Assembly: GCA_964423205.1 (NCBI GenBank)
Contig: CAYRDX010000005.1
Span: 1-64,000 of the forward strand
Direction: 5' to 3'
Length of the DNA stretch: 64,000 nucleotides
Origin: UBA6168 sp964423205
Lineage (GTDB): Bacteria; Bacteroidota; Bacteroidia; Chitinophagales; Saprospiraceae
The notes under the pieces are model-generated. The model was not told the DNA's origin and made no database searches. It was given only the letters and a program-made list of their open reading frames with translations. The position numbers were made by a program, and so were the translations under genes. This document shows, piece after piece, positions 26,551 through 34,718 of this stretch. Position 1 is the stretch's first letter. Each line of letters begins with the position of its first letter.

Positions 26551-28077
26551 TTATTTCAACACTTCACGTACTGCTGCTGCTGGTTGAATCAAGCGGCCCG
26601 TTTCACGGGTGCTGTTGGTTTTAGCTCCGGTTTTATCCAGTATATTCCAAACCTCTTTGGTGGTGAGTTCAGGTTTCAGGCTTTTCAAAAGCCCAGTTAA
26701 TCCGGAAACATAAGGAGTGGCCATAGAGGTTCCGTTAAGTGTATTGTATTGGCTTTCAGGGAAAGTGGAATAGATTTTCACTCCAGGTGCTGCCACGGCC
26801 ATATTGATGTCCTGAACAAAGTTGGAAAAAGAGGCACGTCCCAACACTGTATCGACTGCACTCACAGTAATGACACCCGGAGCATTAGCAGGTGCGAATC
26901 CTTTTGCATTGAGGTTGCTGTTGCCGGCGGCGACTACCACAATAGCACCCTTCTTATTGGCGTATTCCACAGCTTTTTGGTAAGCTCTCTGACGTGAATC
27001 AGTGGAAGGCCCTCCAAGCGAAAGCGAAATAACATCGGCACCCAAATCGGCAGCTTCAAGTATGCCATCAATGATCATTTTCTGGGTACCAAAACCCCCG
27101 TCACTCAATACCTTGATACTGGTAACTTGTACGAAATCATTGGTTTGTGAAAAAGATGCAATACCGACGTTGTTATTGGAAACGGCAGCGGCAATTCCTG
27201 CACAATGTGTTCCGTGACCTGCCTTGTCAGTATCGTAACGAACCTGTGTTGATTTATAGTTAAGTCTAAGGTCTTCATGATTCCCGTCAATTCCGGTGTC
27301 GAGTATGGCAATCAGTGCTTTTTTCTTTGGGGATACATCCTTCAGTGCTGCATACAATTCGTTTACCTTCATTTCCTCAAACCCCCACAAGTATTCCAGT
27401 CCGGGGTCATTAAGGCCATATTTCTGGTTTATTCGGGGTAGTGGTCTTTGAGCCTCGATGGGCGCAATAGTGATTTCCTCATTTTCTTCTATCCACTCCA
27501 CTGCAGCGGATTTACTCAGGACTTTTTTAATTTTTTGGAGTTGGTGGATTTTATCTGTTGGAACATCCACCAGAAAGTAGTCATCAAGGTCGGTGGCATT
27601 TTGGTCATGCGGAGAGAACGCAGGCACGGCTAATAAAGCAAATTCATCAAGCACTTCCTGAACTTCCGCGATGTTGTGGTTTTCCAAAATCTCAATCAAC
27701 AACTCACCGGATGAATAAAGGGTAACTTCTGCCCCAGCAAGCTGCTGAGGGAATGTATTCTTCAACGGGGTAAAATAAAAAAGCTTCAACACACCGAGTG
27801 CAATGGCCAGAACAACAACATACAACCAAAGGGTTCTTTTAAAAATGGAAACCAGTGCCGGTACAATCGCCAGAATGAATAATTCCCTGCCCAGAACCAT
27901 GAATTTATAACTAAAAGTGCCCTGACTAAAAAGCCAGCTTACGCCGAACACAGCGATGGCTACCAGGAATATTTTCCGGAACAGGGCTGCGGTCTGTTCC
28001 TGATCCCGTTTGAAAAACCAACCGATAAGGGCTGCAAGACTAACAATGTAAGAAAGAGGATAAAGTAAGGAGAACAT
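26551..28077 (-). CDS. Subtilase (S8) with N-terminal membrane domain
   Basis: This 508-residue protein starts with four predicted membrane helices (about 5-22, 36-50, 62-80, 83-101). A region of about 150 residues follows that may be a propeptide-like domain, then a complete S8 catalytic domain: Asp260 (AILDTGIDG), His288 (GHGTHCAGI), Asn386 (AAGNS) and Ser451 (GTSMATPYVSG). It is probably a membrane-anchored protease; sidedness is not certain from sequence. Secreted subtilases usually have a simple signal peptide instead, so the multi-pass N-terminus is unusual. Confidence 0.88.
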   Translation of the reverse strand: MFSLLYPLSYIVSLAALIGWFFKRDQEQTAALFRKIFLVAIAVFGVSWLFSQGTFSYKFMVLGRELFILAIVPALVSIFKRTLWLYVVVLAIALGVLKLFYFTPLKNTFPQQLAGAEVTLYSSGELLIEILENHNIAEVQEVLDEFALLAVPAFSPHDQNATDLDDYFLVDVPTDKIHQLQKIKKVLSKSAAVEWIEENEEITIAPIEAQRPLPRINQKYGLNDPGLEYLWGFEEMKVNELYAALKDVSPKKKALIAILDTGIDGNHEDLRLNYKSTQVRYDTDKAGHGTHCAGIAAAVSNNNVGIASFSQTNDFVQVTSIKVLSDGGFGTQKMIIDGILEAADLGADVISLSLGGPSTDSRQRAYQKAVEYANKKGAIVVVAAGNSNLNAKGFAPANAPGVITVSAVDTVLGRASFSNFVQDINMAVAAPGVKIYSTFPESQYNTLNGTSMATPYVSGLTGLLKSLKPELTTKEVWNILDKTGAKTNSTRETGRLIQPAAAVREVLK

Positions 28078-28184
28078 AATGAATGAAGTTTAGCATGAAG
28101 AACCCAATTGTACGAAATTTTATTCAGCACCTAATATATAAGGTAACCACCCGCCGGGATGTTTATTTCGACCAACGCAATGCT

Positions 28185-28300
28185 TAGGAACAAGTAAAAA
28201 GTAAAAAGGCAACCCCGAAGGGGCAAAAAGGCAAAAGTTTTCCAACTGATTTTCAAGTGGTTAAGAAAACTATTTGGCTACTTTATTTTTGACTCATTAC
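28185..28300 (+). repeat. 118-bp-family dispersed repeat, copy B
   Basis: The order within the repeat is TAGGAACAAGTAAAAAG, a CCCCGAAGGGG hairpin, an imperfect hairpin GTTTTCCAACT...AGTGGTTAAGAAAAC, and TTTTTGACTCATTAC. By eye it is identical to the inverted copy at 29901-30018. It fills the centre of the 28078-28441 gap. Confidence 0.9.
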
Positions 28301-28382
28301 TTACTTACTTAACAAAAACAAAAAATGTTCTGACAAATGTCTGACTTTGGGTTCATCCTGCAAGTCTTACCTGACATTCTTT

Positions 28383-28412
28383 TTTGATGAGTTCAGCTGA
28401 AATGATATTTTG
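28383..28412 (+). promoter_or_regulatory. Promoter of the EAD-trypsin gene
   Basis: TTTG at 28383-28386 is followed after 19 bp by TATTTTG (28406-28412), one base short of TAnnTTTG. The predicted start is about 23 nt before the ATG at 28442. Confidence 0.5.
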
Positions 28413-28441
28413 CAGGCCCATTCCCATTCAAACTTATCACC

Positions 28442-29443
28442 ATGCAAATAGCCAGGGACAGCTACATCAGCACTGTGAAAGACCTCATTAAGGAAGATGA
28501 AATACCCAAGGCTTTTGACTTCCTTGAATCAATAAATGATTCCCTCAATATTGGTATTGAGAACGACATCGTGATTCAGAAAAGCCGTTATGTAAGTAAT
28601 GAAAAGGACAATCAGCGTGGTACAGTTCCTTTCGATTTTTATAAACGCACCCAAACGCAAATTAAATTTGCGCTACTGACGCTGGTTGATGAAATCCCGG
28701 TAAAAATTGACCTGAACAATAAAATCAAGGGAATCACGACCTATAACTTTCAGGTACCTGAAGATGATGCCTTGCAAAAGGTGCTGGGTGATAAGAGCAG
28801 GCTGGTAAAGATAGCATGGTTAGAAAAGGCCATGATGACCGCTAAAAGTGTAGGTCGGGTCGTAAGGCCGGATGGTGCCACCGGAACTGGATTTCTGGTT
28901 GAAAGGGGGCTTCTTTTCACAAACAACCATGTATTACCCACGAAAGAAGTTGCTGAAGGCTCCTATATTGAATTCAATTTCGAAGAGGACCTTTTTGGAA
29001 AAAGCAAAACCCGTTTTTCATACAAATTGAATAGCACTTCATTTATCACCAGCGAAGAACTGGATTTCACCCGAATTGCTGTGGTTGACAAACCAGATAA
29101 ACCGCTCAGCCAATGGGGAACGCTGACTCTGGCACCGGATGCGAAGCCCGTAGTTGGTGATCCTGTCAATATTATCCAGCATCCAAATGGCAACAGTAAG
29201 CAGATTGCACTGACCGCCAATGAGGTGCTTTCCATCTGGGAGCCTTATGTTTTTTATAATGCCGACACAGAACCGGGTTCCAGTGGATCACCCGTTTTCA
29301 ACCAGGACTGGCAGGTCATTGCCTTACATCATGCCGGTAAACTGATGAAAGATGGCGGATTGAAAATCAATGCCAAAGGCGACCGGAAGAGCGCCAACAG
29401 GGGGATACTTTTTTCCCATATTCTGGATGCCTTGCCAATTTAA
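28442..29443 (+). CDS. EAD11-like domain fused to trypsin-like protease
   Basis: The 333-residue protein has no signal peptide and is presumably cytoplasmic. Residues 1-90 are helical and match the pattern of effector-associated domain 11: an N-terminal helix, then VIQKSRYVSNEKDNQRGTV and a helix ending LVDEIP. Residues 145-333 form a trypsin-like domain with His163 (FTNNHVLP), Asp208 (ELDFTRIAV) and Ser281 (EPGSSGSPVF), all catalytic residues present. In bacterial conflict systems EADs bring effectors such as trypsins to a partner sharing the same EAD. No partner is seen nearby. The gene is bracketed, with DUF423, by inverted repeats. Confidence 0.75.
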   Translation: MQIARDSYISTVKDLIKEDEIPKAFDFLESINDSLNIGIENDIVIQKSRYVSNEKDNQRGTVPFDFYKRTQTQIKFALLTLVDEIPVKIDLNNKIKGITTYNFQVPEDDALQKVLGDKSRLVKIAWLEKAMMTAKSVGRVVRPDGATGTGFLVERGLLFTNNHVLPTKEVAEGSYIEFNFEEDLFGKSKTRFSYKLNSTSFITSEELDFTRIAVVDKPDKPLSQWGTLTLAPDAKPVVGDPVNIIQHPNGNSKQIALTANEVLSIWEPYVFYNADTEPGSSGSPVFNQDWQVIALHHAGKLMKDGGLKINAKGDRKSANRGILFSHILDALPI

Positions 29444-29451
29444 TTGTCGGG

Positions 29452-29865
29452 CTAGGTGGAAGGTCTACTCTTCTTCACATAACCTTTTGATGCGACAAAC
29501 AGACATATCCAACCTGCAATAAACAATAGTCCTCCAATTGGTGTGACTGGTCCAAGTACGGGTTGCAAAACATCAATTCCAAGTACATCTTTTAGCGACA
29601 GCAGATAAATAGAACCAGAAAAACAGATGATACCGCTTATAAATAACCATCCGCAAATCTTTATCATACGGTGGCTGAGATAGCGGCCAAGAATAGCCGT
29701 GAACAGAATAGCGAAAGTATGATAGAACTGATACTGCACACCGGTCTTGTAACTTTGGAGCTGAGCTTCGCTCAAAACTGAGGTAAGGGCATGTGCTCCA
29801 AAAGCGCCCATTATTACAGCAATGGCTCCGGAGATGCAGGCTATGAATAGAAATATCCGCGACAT
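29452..29865 (-). CDS. DUF423 membrane protein
   Basis: This 137-residue four-helix protein of the DUF423 (YgdD/TMEM256) family has the conserved GAFGAHALTSVLSEAQL near residue 20 and TPIGGLLFIAGW near 108. Function is not established for the family. It converges on the trypsin gene, with only 8 bp between the two stops. Confidence 0.9.
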   Translation of the reverse strand: MSRIFLFIACISGAIAVIMGAFGAHALTSVLSEAQLQSYKTGVQYQFYHTFAILFTAILGRYLSHRMIKICGWLFISGIICFSGSIYLLSLKDVLGIDVLQPVLGPVTPIGGLLFIAGWICLFVASKGYVKKSRPST

Positions 29866-29900
29866 TTTGAATTTTTAAATGAATGTGTAGAAATTATTCT

Positions 29901-30018
29901 AAGTAATGAGTCAAAAATAAAGTAGCCAAATAGTTTTCTTAACCACTTGAAAATCAGTTGGAAAACTTTTGCCTTTTTGCCCCTTCGGGGTTGCCTTTTT
30001 ACTTTTTACTTGTTCCTA
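29901..30018 (-). repeat. 118-bp-family dispersed repeat, copy C
   Basis: This is the inverted copy of the element at 28185-28300, identical by eye across its length. It closes the bracketed 28185-30018 segment. Confidence 0.9.
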
Positions 30019-30031
30019 AAGAGGTATTAAT

Positions 30032-30520
30032 CTATTCCAACTCAATCAATACTTCTCCCTTATCGACTGCCTTTCCCACTGTGGCAACTATCTTTTTTAT
30101 CTTCCCTACTCCAGGAGATTTGATAACATTTTCCATTTTCATAGCCTCCAAAATCATCAATGGATCGCCCTGAACTACTTCCTGCCCTGCTTGTATATCG
30201 ATACTGAGTACTAATCCCGGCATTGGCGCTTTAACGGTTTTAATCTTGTGAATAACGCTGCGGCTGAATCCAAGGTCATCAATCAGTTTGTCAAAGGAAT
30301 CCTCAATGGCCACATCGAAAAAAGTACCGTTCACTTTAACCTGACACTTGCGGTTAGTTAAATCGAAATTTAATAATTCTGCCTTGAAAGTTCTGTTGTC
30401 CTTTAAGATGTGAAAATGGCGCCCATCGATACTAACCACATCCAGTTGCTCTGCATGGTCTGGCTCCAGGTCATATTGAAATTTTCCATTTACCCTGATA
30501 TGGTACTTTTCTTTTTTCAT
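30032..30520 (-). CDS. Biotin carboxyl carrier domain protein
   Basis: The 162-residue protein has a C-terminal biotinyl domain with EAMKM (biotinylated Lys) near residue 127 and the upstream PMPGLVLSIDIQAGQEVVQG. The N-terminal 80 residues are beta-rich, as in carrier subunits of propionyl-CoA or methylcrotonyl-CoA type carboxylases or decarboxylase pumps of Bacteroidota. ATG 30520 is used; a start 10 codons upstream is also possible. The carboxylase partner is not in the window, so the substrate is unknown. Confidence 0.88.
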   Translation of the reverse strand: MKKEKYHIRVNGKFQYDLEPDHAEQLDVVSIDGRHFHILKDNRTFKAELLNFDLTNRKCQVKVNGTFFDVAIEDSFDKLIDDLGFSRSVIHKIKTVKAPMPGLVLSIDIQAGQEVVQGDPLMILEAMKMENVIKSPGVGKIKKIVATVGKAVDKGEVLIELE

Positions 30521-30679
30521 GGTTGTTCTTGTCAGTGTAATATTCTGCAATTGGAAGATAAGAATCCCGATTTCCAGTCTTACAAAACAAAAGACAAAAC
30601 TCTCAATAAAGGCTGGTGTTTTGAAGCTTTGCTGGTAAAAGATTTACAAAACTAATCCCGATTTTGTTGAAAATGATTG

Positions 30680-31081
30680 TCAGTTCTGCTTTTCTGCTTT
30701 TTTGGTTTGACGGCCAATTTTCGTTAGGAAATAGGTTTCATAGGCAGTAAATACGATATAGATGAAAAAAAACGGAATCAAAAAGTAGTTGCCCTTCAGA
30801 AGAAGCACCCTGTAAAAAATGATAACCAGCGCCACTACCAAAGCCATTTTCCCCAGAGTAAAAGCCAGTACCAGGCGGGTAAATGCATTCTTATCCCTGC
30901 TTATTGCTGCAGGTTTGGCAGCAATAAAGATGATAAAACTGAGCCCGATGAAAAAAACGAGACTCACAACGGCAAACCTGAATGATGCTTGAAAAGCAGG
31001 AAAGTACAACAAAGCGGTAATGACCAAAAGCACGCATAGGGACAGTATCGACAATTGGCCTATAAACCGGCGTGTATTCAT
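30680..31081 (-). CDS. AtpI-like four-helix membrane protein
   Basis: The 133-residue protein has four predicted membrane helices and a basic C-terminus. In Bacteroidota such a gene commonly follows atpZ and precedes atpB, and it may assist F-ATPase assembly. Here it follows the AtpZ-like gene by 32 bp, but atpB is absent downstream: the next gene is a biotin carrier. The assignment rests on context and topology more than on motifs. Confidence 0.55.
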   Translation of the reverse strand: MNTRRFIGQLSILSLCVLLVITALLYFPAFQASFRFAVVSLVFFIGLSFIIFIAAKPAAISRDKNAFTRLVLAFTLGKMALVVALVIIFYRVLLLKGNYFLIPFFFIYIVFTAYETYFLTKIGRQTKKAEKQN

Positions 31082-31113
31082 GATGGTTTGATTTACCGAA
31101 AGGTGACTAGGTA

Positions 31114-31380
31114 TTATTCTTTCTTAATGATAAGATCCCGCAAAACAATGTAGAGAGAAATAAATAAAGCAAGTACGACACAAATGAGGGTCATATAGGG
31201 CTTATCCGTTTCCATCCAACTGTCGAGTTTTCTTCCCAGTAGTGCTCCAATTGAAATCATCAAAACCATTACTGATGCCATTCCGGCATAATGAAGATAG
31301 GTGGATGGGCCCGGCTTAGGCAACTTCGGTGGCTTTGCCTTTCCCGTTTTCTTCACCGGCTGATTTGGATTTTGACTCAA
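31114..31380 (-). CDS. AtpZ/AtpI-family protein
   Basis: This small protein of 88 residues has a Pro/Lys-rich N-terminus and two helices (about 30-47 and 60-78) separated by LLGRKLDSWMETDKPY. That pattern is the AtpZ/AtpI signature of F-ATPase accessory proteins. Its start overlaps the end of the bactofilin gene by 65 bp in another frame. No shorter start would leave the first helix intact. Confidence 0.78.
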   Translation of the reverse strand: MSQNPNQPVKKTGKAKPPKLPKPGPSTYLHYAGMASVMVLMISIGALLGRKLDSWMETDKPYMTLICVVLALFISLYIVLRDLIIKKE

Positions 31381-31789
31381 CTTTTAATTGTTCTATTGAT
31401 GTACTTTTTTCTTCAGCCACCACCTTGAATGAGCCACTGATTACAGCTCCCGACTGAACGATAAGATTGCCGTATGTTACTTTGCCGACCACATTGGCAG
31501 TTTCCCTGATATTGAGTAGTTCAGCAACACGCAGCACTCCGTCGAATTTACCTTCAATCACAGCATTTCGACAATCGACAGTTCCTTCCACAGTGCCGCC
31601 AGGGCCAATAATCACTTTTGATTCACAGCTCAGATCTCCTTTTATTATACCATCAACACGGAAATCCGTTTTTGCCTTTACGTTTCCCTCAAACTCAGTA
31701 CCCTGCACCAGGCTGTTCAATGCCAACGATATTGACGCCGGCATAGCCGGTTTTCCGGCTCCATTACTCTTCTTGCTACTACCAAACAT
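31316..31789 (-). CDS. Bactofilin
   Basis: This polymer-forming cytoskeletal protein of 157 residues has a right-handed beta-helix core from about residue 28 to 125 with repeating hydrophobic strands (GTEFEGNVKA, VDGIIKGDLS, GGTVEGTVDC, ANVVGKVTYG). The tails are unstructured and rich in Lys and Ser. Bactofilins form membrane-associated filaments in cell shape and polarity. Linkage to atpZ is frequent in Bacteroidota. Confidence 0.92.
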   Translation of the reverse strand: MFGSSKKSNGAGKPAMPASISLALNSLVQGTEFEGNVKAKTDFRVDGIIKGDLSCESKVIIGPGGTVEGTVDCRNAVIEGKFDGVLRVAELLNIRETANVVGKVTYGNLIVQSGAVISGSFKVVAEEKSTSIEQLKVESKSKSAGEENGKGKATEVA

Positions 31790-31965
31790 AATTACTCATT
31801 TTACTTCTTTAAGAATTCACCTTAATTCTGAATAGTCTAACTCTGACTAAAAGACCATTCTTGGGATTGCGAATGTACAAAAGTAGGGTAATTATTTTCT
31901 CACTCACATCAGAGTATTGTAAAAATGACAGTATAAGTAATCCATTTGAAATGCTCCAGTAACAA

Positions 31966-31997
31966 AAATCCCTCAACACTTTCGCACTGAGGGATTT
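31966..31997. terminator. Terminator after the PorP/SprF gene
   Basis: AAATCCCTCA pairs with TGAGGGATTT around a 12-nt loop, 22 bp after the stop codon at 32019 on the minus strand. The T run is short. Confidence 0.7.
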
Positions 31998-32018
31998 CCT
32001 GACTATTGCCAGCGTACC

Positions 32019-33077
32019 TTAAAAGTTGGGACAATAGACTCCCCTTCTTTCATCGTTACAGAATTTATAAACAAGGGCAAATTCAAAAGCTCCGTTGTTA
32101 CTGGATGCTGGCCTGAGAGCAGAAATATTTACATCGTAACTAAATCCTAATGAAAACTGATTGTAGTCGAATCGGGTGCTCAGAATCACTGCATCAGTAA
32201 GAACCCCAGAATCGTATTTATTGGCTATCCTCACCCAGGCACCCATTTGAAATGCCTGATTACTGCCAGCATTTGTGCGGGGATTGGTCAGGCTGAACTT
32301 CAGGCTTGTACCTGCGTTCACCTGCATGGATGGACCTTGAAGCATCCCAACGACACCGGGTACCAATCCCATACGGGGTGACATTTCAAATTCACCACCC
32401 GCGTGGAAGGTGAATTTACTGTATAGGAATTCTTTAACATCGCTGTTAAACGATTGATTCGCCCGGTTGAGGTGATGATAAGCCCCTCCAACGTACAAGT
32501 TGTTAGTTTCATCGAATACGGAAAACCAGAGCAACCCTGCTGCAAGATCTGCGAAAAGGAAATTATCCTGATCAAAGTTATTTTCTTCGAAAGTAGGGCA
32601 GGTTTCACAAAAACCACCCTGCCCATCGTGTTGGGTTCCCCAACGTAATTTCATGAAATCAATACTTCTTTGGGCTAGACCAGCTTCGGCGCCTACAACT
32701 AAATAGTGCGCTTCTTTGCGGCCTCCACCCATTCTCTTGCTGTACGAACCGGAAATTTTACCGGTCGTAGTTGCGAAATCTGCTTCACCTGCTTTGTCGC
32801 CCCAAAAAGTACCTCCAATTCCAAAATAATCGTACCGACCAACGGGAATTTTCTGATCGTATGACACTGAATAGGTGGAATAAGCATTGTTTTTCAGTAC
32901 ACTGGCCCACTGATTCCTGTAATTACCGACGAGGCGGATGTTACAGTTCATCACGCCAGTCATGGCAGGATTCAGGTTCAGCGGGGATAGGTAAAACTGG
33001 GAGAAGTGTATATCCTGTGCTGTAGCAGCCAGGGTTATAAACACAAATAGGGCAAGAAGTAAACTTTTTAATTTCAT
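32019..33077 (-). CDS. PorP/SprF family type IX secretion membrane protein
   Basis: This outer membrane beta-barrel protein of 352 residues has a signal peptide ending AATAQ and the family start DIHFSQFYLSPLNLNPAMTG. PorP/SprF proteins act with type IX secretion and gliding components, often anchoring a partner at the surface. Here the gene is single, without the usual large adhesin or PKD neighbour, and is followed by a terminator. Confidence 0.9.
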   Translation of the reverse strand: MKLKSLLLALFVFITLAATAQDIHFSQFYLSPLNLNPAMTGVMNCNIRLVGNYRNQWASVLKNNAYSTYSVSYDQKIPVGRYDYFGIGGTFWGDKAGEADFATTTGKISGSYSKRMGGGRKEAHYLVVGAEAGLAQRSIDFMKLRWGTQHDGQGGFCETCPTFEENNFDQDNFLFADLAAGLLWFSVFDETNNLYVGGAYHHLNRANQSFNSDVKEFLYSKFTFHAGGEFEMSPRMGLVPGVVGMLQGPSMQVNAGTSLKFSLTNPRTNAGSNQAFQMGAWVRIANKYDSGVLTDAVILSTRFDYNQFSLGFSYDVNISALRPASSNNGAFEFALVYKFCNDERRGVYCPNF

Positions 33078-33342
33078 CGAAAATTGCTTTAAGTCCTGCT
33101 CTTCATAGGGTGTAGTTCGTAAATATCTTGAGAGTCCGAACGTGCAATATTATTGATAATGGAGGATAAAAACAGATTTGAGAGATAAAACCTTCGATTT
33201 TGTCAAACAGAGGGTATTGTTATCTCTTATGCAATTATAACTCCAAAATTTGCTTTTCAAGGTTAAACGTGTTCCGCTAAATTTATATTGCTGTTATAAA
33301 TTATGCTAAGACTTGATACTGGTGAAACAATTCGAAATAATG

Positions 33343-34425
33343 TCAGTCCTTTTCAACTTTTAAAGCCCCAAATTGCTCAATGAGGACGGTGTCGAAGTAA
33401 TCAGCTTTATTGAAAAGATGCCGGAATAATTTCAGCCCGGTTTCTTCATTCAGGTACCGGTCATAGATAATCAATGAAAGAACGATTTCATTGTTCCTTA
33501 CTCCGAGTGACAGACATACCAAAGAGTGGCATTGCCGCAAGAGGTACTCATAAATAGGCTTGATGTTCTGCTTAGGTAGGTAGCAAAGTACGGCATCACC
33601 AGCAATCGTGCCGTTAGGTTCGTAATAAGTGATATAGATATGGGCCGAACCTTGCTCGATTTCCCAGAAATTAGGTCCTCGTCTGGACAGTTGAACATCG
33701 TGTCCGGTCTTTGTGATAATTTCCTCAATGGTGCGTGGGATACCAGCAGATTCGTATTGTTCTTCCCGGCATGGAAGAATAAGCTTTGAACCGCAGAAAG
33801 GACAAAAATCGTTTTCAATTTTGTTTTCAAAAACAATATTTGAACAGGAATAACACTTGCTTCCACTGAGCCCCCCCCCTTTTGCATACTCTTCCAAAGC
33901 GATTTGGAGGTAATCCGCAGGTAGTGAAAACCCTATGTTTTCACTTTGACTGATGATAAATGTGTTGATACCGATGACTTCACCTTTCTTGTTTACTAAA
34001 GGACCTCCGCTGTTTCCTGGATTCAATGCGGCGTCATGCTGAATATATCGAATGTCGTTTTGGCGATGATTTGCATTGGAAACAATTCCTTGTGTGGCAG
34101 AAAACTTTAGGCCAAAAGGATGGCCAATGGCGATGACGATATCCCCTTCTTTAAGCTTTTCTGACTCCTTGAGTACAACCTCTGGCAATAAGGTATTTTC
34201 TGGTGCTTCAAGAAAGGCCAGATCATACATGGAATCAGTATACAACACCTTCACCATTTGCCTGGACATACCAGCACTATCAACTACCACAGCTCTGTTT
34301 CCCTGTACTACATGATAATTAGTTACAATTATACCTCGGTTTTTCAAACAGAATCCTGTTCCTGTACTGAAAGGAGTAGCTATCTGTATGATTACCTCTT
34401 TGAACTTTTCTATGATTTCTTTCAT
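33343..34425 (-). CDS. Cytoplasmic trypsin-like protease with zinc ribbon and C-terminal domain
   Basis: The 360-residue protein has no signal peptide. Residues 10-180 form an HtrA-like trypsin domain with His38 (VTNYHVV), Asp68 (YDLAFL) and Ser139 (NPGNSGGPL). A zinc ribbon follows (Cys191, Cys194, Cys208, Cys211: CYSC and CPFC). The last 130 residues look like a YbjN/type III chaperone-like fold, but I am not certain. No PDZ domain is present, unlike HtrA/Deg. Three GGG codons at 183-185 form a G9 tract at the linker. It could be a stress or conflict-related protease; the role is unknown. Confidence 0.8.
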   Translation of the reverse strand: MKEIIEKFKEVIIQIATPFSTGTGFCLKNRGIIVTNYHVVQGNRAVVVDSAGMSRQMVKVLYTDSMYDLAFLEAPENTLLPEVVLKESEKLKEGDIVIAIGHPFGLKFSATQGIVSNANHRQNDIRYIQHDAALNPGNSGGPLVNKKGEVIGINTFIISQSENIGFSLPADYLQIALEEYAKGGGLSGSKCYSCSNIVFENKIENDFCPFCGSKLILPCREEQYESAGIPRTIEEIITKTGHDVQLSRRGPNFWEIEQGSAHIYITYYEPNGTIAGDAVLCYLPKQNIKPIYEYLLRQCHSLVCLSLGVRNNEIVLSLIIYDRYLNEETGLKLFRHLFNKADYFDTVLIEQFGALKVEKD

Positions 34426-34593
34426 TAAGAAACTGCGATTTGGATGGAAAACAAGATTAGACCAGATTTTATCATGGTGTATCTCAAAACTGAGTTTATA
34501 ATGAAGAAAAACGGCAACATGGCCGAAGATAGCACGTTTTACTGAATGACAAATGAAGCTCCTAAGGTGAGATTATAGAAGATTGAAAAATGC

Positions 34594-34601
34594 TAATTTT
34601 G
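34594..34601 (+). promoter_or_regulatory. -7 box before the parvulin operon
   Basis: TAATTTTG matches TAnnTTTG and lies 117 bp before the ATG at 34719. A TTTG at -33 is not obvious. Confidence 0.4.
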
Positions 34602-34718
34602 CCCTTCTTTTTAGGGAGACAAAATTGGCAACCGGAATTTGCGTTATCTCCCCCGGATTCACAATCGGGTAAGTTTTATCCATGCCCGTTAGATTAATAA
34701 TTCCTAAACATTATCTCA

